A stretch of DNA of 64,000 nt from Litomosoides sigmodontis. Its lineage: Eukaryota > Nematoda > Chromadorea > Rhabditida > Onchocercidae. The notes below the pieces were generated by a model. That model saw only the letters and a list, made by a program, of their open reading frames with translations. It ran no database searches and had not been told where the DNA came from. The position numbers were made by a program, and so were the translations under genes. The stretch covers positions 7,361,817 through 7,425,816 of the forward strand of contig OY718804.1 of the NCBI GenBank assembly GCA_963070105.1, in the 5' to 3' direction. Shown piece after piece: positions 49,002-61,000 of the stretch (its first letter is position 1; every line of letters begins with the position of its first letter).

Positions 49002-52000
49002 ATGGACTATGAGTCCCCCGCGAAGAAAGTTGAGCAGCAGGAAATCATCGAGCACTACATCACCGAATCACGTCGAACGCCCGGCACCAGCGGTGCACGT
49101 GTTCCGTTGCAAGAAATTCTTAAGGAAACAGTTGAACGACGGTACAGTGAGGAGTTACCAGTTCGTGATCGTTACCGAATATCACAAAATTCCATGCAAC
49201 AAACTTCGTCGGCGTCCAACAGCGAGGCAGAGCGACGGTTACTTCACTGCTTTTATTTATCGTTTATCATTTCCAATTAATTACTTCAGCAATTTACATT
49301 CGTCGTGTTTGTTGATTCCTGAAGATCTTTGGAGCTCATTTCAGATTTTACGCGACCGGCGAAAGGGACTGCAGCAGAGATGCGTCGTTTATGCAAACAT
49401 CAGGTACTGTTACCACTTCCTTCGATTGCTGTTAGCTAAGATGAATAGCTTTCATTTAATCGTTTCATGGCCATGCAAAGAAATGGGCCGGTAGCATTGC
49501 TTCATGTTAACTTGTCGTGTCTTCAAAGCTAATGCCTATTTGCCATGGAAATTTTAAATCTTTCATTTTTATCGATTGGTAGTTTATTTCATTCGTGTGT
49601 AATTCGATGTGACAAATCGTTGTGTTCAGAAAAAGCAAACAAAACACACAATTTCCTTCGGCATCTCTTTGAACTACAATCAAAAACTTATTGAAAAATT
49701 CCAAAAATACACTGTGACTACTATTTACACGCCGCAATTAGAATGTCTATTTAGTTGAAATTTTCATTTAATTGTAATTCAAATTTATGCGTGCTGCTCT
49801 CATAATGCTGAATTTCACTAGATGTGATAGGGAGCTTTGAAAGTTTCGATTTTAACATTGGAAAATATTGTAATATTTTATTGTAACTCCGCGTGGCTTT
49901 TATTAACCATGCTGACTTTTTTGACCATAAATTATCACACGTGCCAAGCAAGGATATTTGTGCCTTCTCACAATCTCCTCAAATTTCCAGTCAGTGAAAT
50001 TGACCAAATTTTTTGGAGCTTAAAATGCGAATATAAATAACGATCGTGTCACATCATTTCCTCACTTTGAAATGGCAATTACATTTCTTAATGATAATTT
50101 GATGCATCAATTAAGAGCGAAAAGATACTCAAATGAGAAGGTTTTGTTTTAAGTTTCTGATAAATAGTAGGCAGAAGAAAAATGACTGTGAATCCGACAG
50201 TTAGCAACGGTTATTATTGATTTCACAAAGTTAGGAAAAAATTTGTGTTTAAAAATTTTTGCTTACATCTCATTGACGTTAAATAAAGTTTGCGTCTGTC
50301 AATCACGCGATATTACGCTAATTTTGTCGGAAGTATGAAGATCGAATTATGATTTATTTTATACGTTCATCACTGATAATCTGTGTGTGAATTCTAAACA
50401 TCATTTCATTGTATTTTATAATTTACATAGAAAGCGCTCATCTTGAAATAGAAAGACAATTGTATAAAATTGAACTTCAAAATCAACTCAAAAAATAGGG
50501 AATGCGGAAGATGAAGCTTGCCCTGTCACTTATTGCTCTGAGATAAATTTGAAAACTAAATTTCAACCTCAAAAATATTGCTAACTACTAACTAATGCAA
50601 TCCTCTTATTATCTGTTAATACAAAGTGTCTTTCTTGAATTATAAGATGAAAAGGAATGAGAGTGCTCAAACTGTCGCTCTCCTACAGGAACATCAGTTG
50701 GTGGTCAAATGGACTCAGATAATTTAGATCGCTCTGCCCCAAATATTCATTCATATGGATATGATGTTCATGAAGTGCATACATCAGGTCACTCGTTATC
50801 GACTTACTTATTTGAATTTAATTATGATAAAAATTTAGTCTTCGAAGCAAATCAAATCACAATGGGTCATTTTATAAAACATTGAAAATATTACTCAACT
50901 GTTACTTCAATCTCAATTTAACTATTAAAGGAAAATTTCTTGCAGGAGGTGGTGCACGAATAGTGCAGACGCACGGAACAGGTCTTATTCACAGCGATGA
51001 ATCAGTGATAGAGCAGACGGAACGAACCCTAAATGAACGACGCACACGTGGTGACAGAAGTGTGGAACATCGTCGAATAACGCTGATTGAAGAACGGGGT
51101 GAGAAGAAGCACTTGAAAGTTCCCTCACCTCTGAGAGCCAGTCATAAGGAAGTGGCTTTCCACGACTCAACAAGGTTGCATACATTTTCCTATCGAAATT
51201 AAAATACTAAAAAACCTACTTCCAAAATGAAAACAATCTGTCAATTATTCTGCATAAATTCAGATCAACTGTTGATTATCTAAAACCGGTTTACACATTG
51301 CCTTTATCGTCTGGCGAGAAAACGGAAGCTTACCGACGTCTTGATATTTTGCCGGAAGAAAGGTATGTTCTCAGAATAGAGATTATCTAATCAAGAGAGC
51401 GTACATTGTTTCATTTGACTGTGATGTGAGCACTCCGATTACCATTTCCACTAAGATGTGCAGGAGGACTGACACCGATCTCGATCTCCATCTCGATCTC
51501 GATCTCGATCTTGATTGAGAACGATTTTGCACTATTACGTTGATAAGTTTGCTCACCTCCACTAATCAACGGCGCTAATGGTGCAGCGCTTTGTAGATGT
51601 CCTTTGTTCGGGCTATCGTCCCTTAGCTGTTTTAATTTCATCTTCCTTTCTTTCAGTCTAATTTAGTCCGAATCTAGAAGTATAGCCTGTTTTAGTAAAC
51701 TGTCTCGAAAGGACAGCTACAAACGTATGCAAATGGGACAGCAGGACGACTCAACTGATGTTTACGTGGTACGTTCAAATATTCTGCTTGCAACATACCG
51801 CACGATATCCACATGATTTTGGCACGAATTCACGGAACGCATAAATAAGTAATGAAAGGTATCGCATCCCTAAAATATTTATACATTTCCAAGATAAATT
51901 CAAATTGCAGCCACGATCAGACGCCTCATTAATTGCCGATTTTGCAAAATCTCGTTCGCAACTATCTGATGAAATTCCTTCGCTATGGGAACGAATGGCA

Positions 52001-53812
52001 CAATTTATGAGGAAGATTTTTTCCAGAGCAAGGTTGTTTGAATTTAATTCTTTAATAGAAAGAAAAATGAATTTTTAATGAATTATAAGTAAAGTAAAGG
52101 AAAAGGCATGGCGAACATCCTCTCAAATGATCAGCTTTGAAACAGTAAGATGTAAGCGGCAAGGTGAAACGGGTTGCATCACTTTAAAGTATCAATCACT
52201 CTTAGACAGACGAAGTCGGTATTATCAAATTATTATTATCCCTTCTCCTGAAAGGCTATTCTCGGTCATTTTCACCAATGGTCGAAGTGGTAATGGAAAT
52301 TTTTGCAGGAATGCTACATGGACACCTCGTTTGATTTGTCTTCTACTGCTATTTTCACTTTTTGTTATTTTATTTTTTATTTTACTGGCAGTTGTGCTAA
52401 ACGCTTTATTTGGCTCTTATTCGGTAAGCGTACTTCTTGTCAACGAGCGCTGCCCAAGCTGCTTTTGCTCGGCCTGTTTTATTGATTAAGGAAATATGAA
52501 GTTGTGATAAAACATCGCAAAAGGATGCAAATCTTTTTCAATCGCAATTTATCAATAATTTCCACTTCTTCATGAATGATTTTTATATTTTTTAGGAAGT
52601 AATTTTAAAGTACAAAGCGTTGTGAAATGATCATATTCAATGTATGTCACGATAAGTAGCTTTCCGATAATCTCCTCATAAAATTTGCAACTATTCTTGT
52701 TGCAATTAGAATCTAACGAAATTGACGAATTTAGGAACGGACGTTATACTTATATCCACCAGCGTGTAAGAAGTGTCATCCTCCTGCTGTGAGCACTACC
52801 AACAATCAGATTCCCAGTATACTTCACGTTAGCTTCCACGGTTCATCACAAGCCCGTTTCGACCTGCTTGGCAATTTACCGTTTAGAAGTAACTCATCCA
52901 GCGTCATCGATTTCGACACGGTACATCTTGTATCCGGTTCTCTTCCCACCCTTCCCACTAGTTCACTTTAATAGCCGGATTTGACTGAACCTTACAGGGT
53001 TATGTAGCCATAGCGGATCATGCGCTTATCAGCAGAGCTGGTAGACAATTCGCGTGCTTCCTGGTACCGCTTGATCGCTCCGCTATTCCAACAATCCCAG
53101 CTCTTCGTGACGCACTTTCATCCGTAACCTCTGAGGTTATTCATCTTCATTTTGCCTAACTTTGACCAAACGAGTAAAATTTCCGGAGTTTTAAATAATA
53201 CAGCAAATGTGATAAGACTTTCGAGAAGACTCTTTTTGAATATTTCATTGAAATTCTATTAATGCTCACAAATTTCAATTCATTTGAAGCGGAAAGAACT
53301 TCCGGCTCATCATTTAAGATTTATTCGGAATACGGATGGCAAGAATATTGGCAATACAACGCAGAAGCAATCGATTCGAAAGTTGCACGACGTAAATTTT
53401 CGAATAAAATTGATATTTGTCAGAGCGCAAGATGGTATTTGTTGAAGCATACAGTTTATACAAGCGGTTAGTTCAGCATTTCCACCAGTATTCGTTTGCT
53501 ATGAAGGCTTTTAATTCCCAATATGTATCGTAATACATTTGATTACAATTATCAGTTAAAATCTTAAGCAGTATTTTACTAATTTTAGATTCAAGTTGCT
53601 CGAATTGCTATGACTTTTGCTTACCAAATTACGCTATTCAACGACTGCATAAGTACGAGGATGATATGACTATCGGTATCAGACGTTTGGATTGCTTCAG
53701 GCTTCATGTTCAGGAGTGGGAAAAATATCAAATACATCCTGATAGCCAAGGTGGACATTGGTCCTACCCGAAAATTTCATCGATGAGGCCAGAAACTTTA
53801 TTAGGAAACTGA
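49002..53812 (+). CDS. Single-pass membrane protein with BRICHOS-like extracellular region
   Basis: Twelve exons, 49002-49237, 49345-49403, 50689-50787, 50946-51174, 51264-51362, 51696-51768, 51911-52032, 52309-52423, 52735-52920, 52998-53135, about 53229-53466 and 53589-53812, join in phase to about 605 residues. The ATG follows TTCCTCGTAG directly, suggesting a trans-splice or 5' UTR acceptor. Residues 1-312 are hydrophilic and charged and probably cytoplasmic. Residues about 313-340 form one very hydrophobic helix (LICLLLLFSLFVILFFILL), giving a type II topology with no signal peptide. The outer part starts with a CKKC pair, followed by a BRICHOS-like core: IADHALIS, FACFLVPLDRSAIPTI and a second Cys in KIDICQSARWYLL. 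A Cys-rich tail (CSNCYDFC, LDCFRLHV) follows. BRICHOS domains act as folding or anti-aggregation modules in ITM2/BRI and related proteins. The assignment rests on pattern, not alignment. The exon-11 acceptor is weak and uncertain. Confidence 0.72.
51475..51512. repeat. GATCTC hexamer tandem repeat inside an intron
   Basis: About six imperfect copies of ATCTCG in the intron between exons 5 and 6 of the BRICHOS-protein gene. The minus strand is open here as an Ile/Glu repeat, but it lies inside an intron and has no independent support. Confidence 0.85.
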
Positions 53813-55004
53813 ATTGAGTGGAAAAGCGTCGGTGAAATATAAGATGGATTCGAATGTATTTTGGGAACTCCATGAAATTTCTCGCTAAAGCAAAGCCTCC
53901 AATTGCCACTAATTGAGTTAACGTCAGAATTTCCTTTTAAATGCCATGAAAGTAAAGAGATCGATGTAAATCAATACAAGTCAAACTTGGAGTGTTGTCT
54001 ATTCTAGCTTCACTTCCAAATAATAACCTGAATGATTCTGCCGAAGCTCCGGGTAAATTTTCCATTTAAGAAAATGATGTAACTCGTCCGGTTGATTGAA
54101 CAATATCACTTCTAACTGGCCCTTATTAATCTCTAATTGAAAGCTCCGCTCATCAAACTCCAGCAATTGTGTATATTTTTTTTATCTTTGCCGTACGGAT
54201 AAACGCGAATGTGCAGTGTGGAGAAAAGTCCCTCAAAATGTCATGATGACGTATTAGCAAATGTTGATCTTCGGCTTTTTGCACTTAGTTTGTTCCATCT
54301 CTTTCAGATTTAGAGCGGAAAGATTTTAAAAGTTGAAGTGCAGCCACACACTAATGAGAAGATCAGTAACAAATAAGTTTGTATGACTTCCACACTGCCT
54401 TGCTGTTTTGCTTATTCGATGGGTTAACAGTACTCCCTCACTTGCAATTAAGCTTTATTTAATGTTTCCTACTTTTGTAATTAAGAGCTTATTGTAACAA
54501 TTTCATATTCCAAAACTGTCTGACTTTTATTGCAATATACTTTAAATGAATTTTGATCTTGTTAACTAAGTAATGTTGTAAAAGTTAACGATAAAAGATT
54601 TCTGTGGTCGAGATAGTTTTCAATAAACATGCTAAGCAGAAGAAAATTAAATTTATTCTTTATGAACTTTTCTTACTCATGAAATTTGAAGTTTCCACAT
54701 AGTAACAAATTTTTTAAAGACTAGCAGTTTAAAATATACACAAAATGCACAGTTCTTCAATTTACAGCAATTAATTTCAACTCCTCTCTTTTTTGATAAA
54801 CGATTTTGCTGGAACTGAAAAACAACTAAAAAGTAGACACGTGGGTAATTTACAACATTAGAAATGATGTATCATTTCTGACATCGTTCATTTAATTTGC
54901 GTAATCAGTACAGGTTTGGGTCGGCATAGAAATTTGATAAATGACTGGAATTTAATGGAGTGATTTGAAGGATGGAAGAAATGCAGAAATAATTGGACGA
55001 TTGA
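53813..55004. other. Convergent intergenic region
   Basis: About 1.2 kb between the 3' ends of the plus-strand BRICHOS gene and the minus-strand exchanger gene. It should contain both 3' UTRs. A plus-strand AATAAA occurs near 54620. No open frame longer than about 70 codons and no repeat were noticed. Confidence 0.4.
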
Positions 55005-58000
55005 CTAACACTTATAAAAAATGTCGAAAAAATTTGTCCACTGATGGCACCATTTAAAATGGTTCAAAGACCACTGCTTTGCAGCAATTATTGTCAGTGG
55101 ACATTTTAATGCCGAAATTAGATAGATGATGTTGATACCTTCACTACTGGAACTTTTGACGCTTCTGCTGGTGAATTTTTCCTCCTGAGTACGTTGAACG
55201 TCCAGGTATTGTTGTGTAGACTTTTCCGCCATCTTCTTCAATTTTGCGGCACTTCCCAAACCTTTGTTTTGATTACCATTATCCTCCTCCGATTGTGTTT
55301 CCGATGTCTTCCTTCTTGATCCGTGTAACGATGATATTTGTGTTACAGGTTTGGCTTCTGTCTTCCTCGTCATTTGAGTCTGCTCTGAAGTTTGTCGTGC
55401 TTTTTTTGCTTCTATTTTAGCCTGAAATAATCTTTATTTTAGGGTGGAAAATATATCTGCAAGTGTTTTTGTCAATTTTGAGCACGTTTGTATAATGTTT
55501 CTTCTGCAAATAACACTATGTACTAATTGTATCATTGTTTAATTAATCAGCTGATCCAAAAAGGTAGAGTATTGTTGTAACAATATATTCAATAAGTGAA
55601 ATGAAACATGAAGTTGCCATATCTAATGCAATCATCCTATTATCAAGACCATATAAATTTATTGTCATCTGAATTTGTACACCAAAAAACTGTCTAATTA
55701 ATTCCAGTCTTACCTTTTCTAATTCTCCAAGCGATGATTTAGCCTTTTCCAAAAGGATTGGGAGTGTTATCTAAATGAAATAGTATAATTTTGTAGGATT
55801 GCTCAAAATGCTTAATTTTAAAGAATTTTTTATGTTACTGAATATGTCTCAAATTCACTACCTTATTTTCCAGCTAAATTTTTCACTCTGTAATTTATGC
55901 TCACAATTATGATCAGTTAAATCAAACTATATTTTGTTGAGTGTGAATCATTACCGTAGTCTTGGAAGCTGTTGACACTACTTTCTTTTTGATACTGCTC
56001 TGTAAATTTGATAATTATTTTTCTAAGAGAAATAGGCTACAAAACTTCATCAAAAAGAAACGGAGCGATAAACACAAGATATTTTAGGACTAGCCTTTTT
56101 CCTTGATAATTTGTCAGGCTCTTCCGTTTCAGTTTCTAATGATATATTACTTTCTACGTCTAAAGTTGGCTGGTCAGCATTTCGTTCATTGTCGATAAGA
56201 ACTGACATTCCCTCCTAAAAAATACTAAATTTTTCTCCAATTATCATTCATACTGCTTTCACAGTAATTTCACGAATAAAAAACACCTTACATCTTCCCC
56301 GACAGGCTTTAATGTCACAACAGCTGGTCCCAGAATATGATAATGATCATCCAAGCTCGTTGAAGGCTTCAAGGCAACAATCATCGCCCTGAATCCGATG
56401 ATAAGCTTCCTCCCAATGCCAACTTCAATGTCGATCCGACCGCCCACAGAATATCCACGTTTCGTATATAATTTTTCGAATTCGTCCAGTGTTATTAAAG
56501 CAAAGCTGCAGCAATGCTATCCAACACAAATTCAATTTTAATTGATTTAGCCATCTTCCATAAATTCAATTTTCATAACATTGAAAACAAATCTGAATAT
56601 CATACTCTACATTGCATTAAAACTTTCACTTCGCAAACGTCCTTTCAACTACCTTTCATAATGTATTCCTTCCCTCTCCAATAAATTCACCTAATCTCTA
56701 ACTTCACAGTTGCACAAATTACCGATAGTTTGTGCATAACACAGAATCAAAGTCTTTCTCAAAAGATTAAACACAAACGATTCATGCTGTTCTTTCAGTT
56801 CATATATAAGTCGTCGTGTTTGCTCCTTTCTCGATATTGTCCTAATGATTGAGCTATCAAATGAGCGAACAATATCCATTATATCTTCATCAATCTTAAT
56901 CAATATGCAATCAGTCGATGTTCGATATTCAACTTTCGGTTTTTTCACTGATTCACGTCGCTGAAATAAATCAAATTGCATGTGTCGTCGAAATGATCCT
57001 TTCATGCATTGGAAATTTCAAAGTGTTGAACAATTCCCAGCAACTAAGAGAAAACAAACGAAATCATTTTTGTCGAGCAAATTTCGCTCCCCAACAAAGC
57101 GTCCCTGATATACGTAGTAATCATGCTTGTGCTCTTTTCCTCGCCTTGATAATGTCATTTCTGTTACTCTATAATTAACAATCATATTTATCAGTAATAC
57201 CGAAATCAAAAAAGTTAGTTGTAGTCTGCTAAATTTTTAACGAAGAATGCGCCCAAAGATGGCAAACGCCAAAGATATGTAAATAGTCTATAATTAAAGA
57301 TAGATAACCGACTTGCAAATACCCTTCCTGATGAAATACATCGTTTTCCCGAATGTTTGAACCAATTCGCCTCCAAGTTTCTCAATTCCCGACTGCGTTT
57401 CAAGGTATTTGACCAACTTATCCACTAGCATCTGTCGTTTTTGACTATCAATAGCCTGAATCCAATGTACGGATTCCAGAGCATCCTGGTAACTTGGATC
57501 GGGAGAATTAATAAGGCGTTCACCACGATCACGTAAGCGATTCAAAGAGCGTTCCCACTGTTGCATTGACTCGTAGTGCAAAAATCCCTGTCTGTAATGA
57601 AAACAGCTGTATGCACTAGAATTTACAAGTAGTTTCCGGAATTTCAAATCAGCTTAATGAAAGCAATCATCTAAGGAAAAAGTTACTCGAATACTTCACG
57701 GAATACGAGACTTGATTATATGCTGAAAGCAAAAATAATTTCCATATAGTTTTAAAATTCAGCTATCTCCGCTATCTTCGCATTCACAAGCTTCAGTGAA
57801 ACCGCAATTTTTACTAACTTCTGCAAATCAATAATAGTGTGCTCCAGTGTTTGGGCAGCCATTCGGATGGCTTGTTTCGTCTTGATAACAGTAATTAAAT
57901 CAAGCACTTCTTTGTTTTTTTTCATTGCTTTCCTGATCAGTGCATCCACAATTTTAATCAAATGTTTTTGTTCTCCTAATGCTACATGATAGGAATCACC

Positions 58001-61000
58001 CGGAAAAAACGTAAATTTTGCTGGTGGTTGGCTGAGTAAGAATTGGAGAAAATAAAGTGCTGAGAGTTGAATACGTACACGTAGGAGCTGAAATGAAGTA
58101 ATTAGTGCAGGAATAAAGTAAGTGATATTACTTATCAAAGTATAAAAATATATACATCAAAGAGGACAGCAAACAGTAACGTACACCAGCGGTATACAGT
58201 GATTCATGTAGAGTGAAGATGAACAGTGGTGTAATGCGTAGGATTTTTAAAAGTGTCAAAAGCATCACAAATAAAAGAAGTACAAAACGCATTGCATTGC
58301 ATACATCTGAAAATACTCACTCAAAAATTCATCTGAGAATACTGGAAAGAAAAGAAGAGAAAGGTCAACGTATCAGAGCTCCAGACTAACATCACAATAA
58401 TCCATCTATCTGTTAGTGAACTACAAAACGATACTCTAAATATAAGTCTAAATGATTTAAACAGATACAAATGAAAGTGCAAAAAAGACACTGAAGGGCT
58501 GAACATGTAGAGCTCCTCTGCTTTCTTTCTCTTTGGATGTGGAACAACTCAAAAAATGTTAAAGTTCAATGAATTGATAGACTAACACAATACTCTCCAC
58601 TGTCCACTATCTTCTATGCACGAACCACTAGGATATTTCGACAATATAATTGATAGGACGATGCAGATCCCAACAATTAGTGATACATAAAGAAGAAATA
58701 AAATGAACTCTATGGTAATTCGATTCACGCTTTGAAAGCAACGCATATCCAAGCGATCTAATTCCTACAATCATTCGTTTGCAGGTGTTTCAGAAAACTG
58801 TAGCACTTAATAGGATTAGTTTCAGATATTCCAGCAATGAGGTAGGATAGGATGTCGAATTCATAAATAACTTGAATAGTTAACTAACCAGTCGATACGT
58901 TGGTTTCTGTAGGCGGTGAAAATGCACTACTTCTTCAACAAAAAAAATGAATGCAATTAGGAATGTGAACATCAAGACTGAATAGCTGACATCAGTTCCA
59001 ACTGCAGGTTGCCAGAAAATGACAAATGCAATCAGGATCGATTGGATGATAGCCAGAAGCGCGGAAAATATGCTCCACCTTATATTAAAAAAAAAGTTGA
59101 ATCAAGAAAGACGTAAGACGAAAGTATAGAGCCAACTAAGGCCACAAGCCCACAATATTTAGCTGTCCATGGAAGTAGGTATAAATTAAAGGTAATTTAA
59201 TTAACAACGTAAGAACGAAGAGAGTTGCTTCTTTGCTAGCTAGAGACACATACCATTCCAAAGATCGAACCGGTTTCAAAACGGAAATGTTAGTGGGAAT
59301 TGGATAAGGCAAGAATGGAATGCCCATCCAGTTCAGACGATTCAGCTTTGTATCCGTATCAATCCAACACTGAAATTTAAAAATTTGATGTATTTGAGAT
59401 GTTTGTATTAGGTATAGTGATAAATCATTTGATAAAATAAAATTATGCAATCGACATCAAATTTTCAAATTTGAGGTATAACCCGCAACACTGTTAGGAT
59501 CTTCAATTCGACATGATGGTACCACTTGTTGTCAGCTAAGTTCAAATGCTCGCAGAAGTCCTCTAGCGTTAACTTTCCTTCATCAACACCATGTTCCAGG
59601 AGGTCTATTACTAAATGCGCTGCACGTCCGGAAATCGCACCAAGAGTCCAAAGGCTATACACTCGAGCAAGAAGGATACTGTAGTAACCAGTACAAACGT
59701 CACTGTCATCTTTCTTCTATAGTTTAGAAATTTTAATCAAAAATTTTAGCATTTAATTTCAATAGAAAGGGTCATATTGAAAGAACAACAATAACTTATA
59801 ATCAAGCGTAAGAGATTTGGATAGATTTTTCTCTTGAAACCACCAGGATTGAAAAGAGACTCTTGCATAGAAAAGGAATTTGCAAAGGTAAACACAAATT
59901 GCATGCCATGATAAGTGATTCATCTACTGACTGACTGTCAATACTTTTCAACGATTCATCATACACGCTAGTTTGCACCCGTGAATACTGTCCCACATTA
60001 CTTGCAAAGCCCTAGAAATCATGTGTTACTTCTGTAGGAAATGCAACAACCAATGATCTATGAAAACGGTACACTACCAATGATGCTATACAAAAGCAAA
60101 TTTTAAACGAATTTCGATAATTTAAAGACAAATTAATTCTGCCTTACTTCCGCTTTTTTTGAATGTACATATATACATATATGTTCAAAAAACTTTCTTT
60201 GAAGACGTTAGCTTCGATTTGTTCATTGACAACGGTCCAATTAGCTTCTGTAAGATAAGAGTCAGCTTGTCGCCGCATTGCTGCTATATTTGCACGTAAC
60301 GTACGATTTAGATGTCGTTCTACGTTCTTCTCCGAATCCTTGATGTAACGTGACCGTCGATTTGTACCTTCACGATTTGTAACGTATGAGAATGTCATAC
60401 CCTAAAATTTTCCAGTATTTCTCTGAGTAGCAGCATTTTAAATTTTAAATGAGAAAGTTAGTTACTGGACATTAAAAAGTTAATTATAAAGAAAAAGAAA
60501 AGACAATAATACCTGAATAACCAAACAAACGAAAACTGCGGAACTCGCATAAAGTATCACTTTCTCACCAACTCGATGGGCGTACGGATCATATTGAACA
60601 CTTTCAGTAAATTCATGCACCAGTAGAAGTGCCAAAGCTCCTTTCAGACCACCGTATGCCAAAAGAACGTAATCGGTATCATAGATAATATGAGAACTGC
60701 CAAATGCATTCCATAATTCACGAAATACAACCAACGCCAACATGCGAGCTACCAATGATATGGGAAATAACAGTACACCAGAAATCAGATGATAGATTAC
60801 ATCGATCTAAACACAACGCATTCCAACATTTCCTTTTTTTTGAGCAGTACGGTCCACTAGGTTACTGTCATTTGTCGAATCAAAACTTGAGGTGTCCAAA
60901 TAGCCAAACTTTCCGAAATTACGCCATGAAGTTTCGCTTCTAAGACTTTAAGAGGAAAAAGAGACGTAAGGATTCACTTCAACTGGATTATTGAACAGCA

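Noticed and set aside
48964..49494. 176-codon plus-strand ORF
   Set aside because: It overlaps exons 1-2 of the BRICHOS-protein gene in a different frame and crosses its intron; the ATG at 49002 with in-phase splicing explains the region better.
51411..51641. 76-codon minus-strand ORF with an Ile/Glu repeat
   Set aside because: Lies within an intron of the BRICHOS-protein gene and derives partly from the GATCTC hexamer repeat.
52127..52489. 120-codon plus-strand ORF
   Set aside because: It is the transmembrane exon (52309-52423) read through into both flanking introns.
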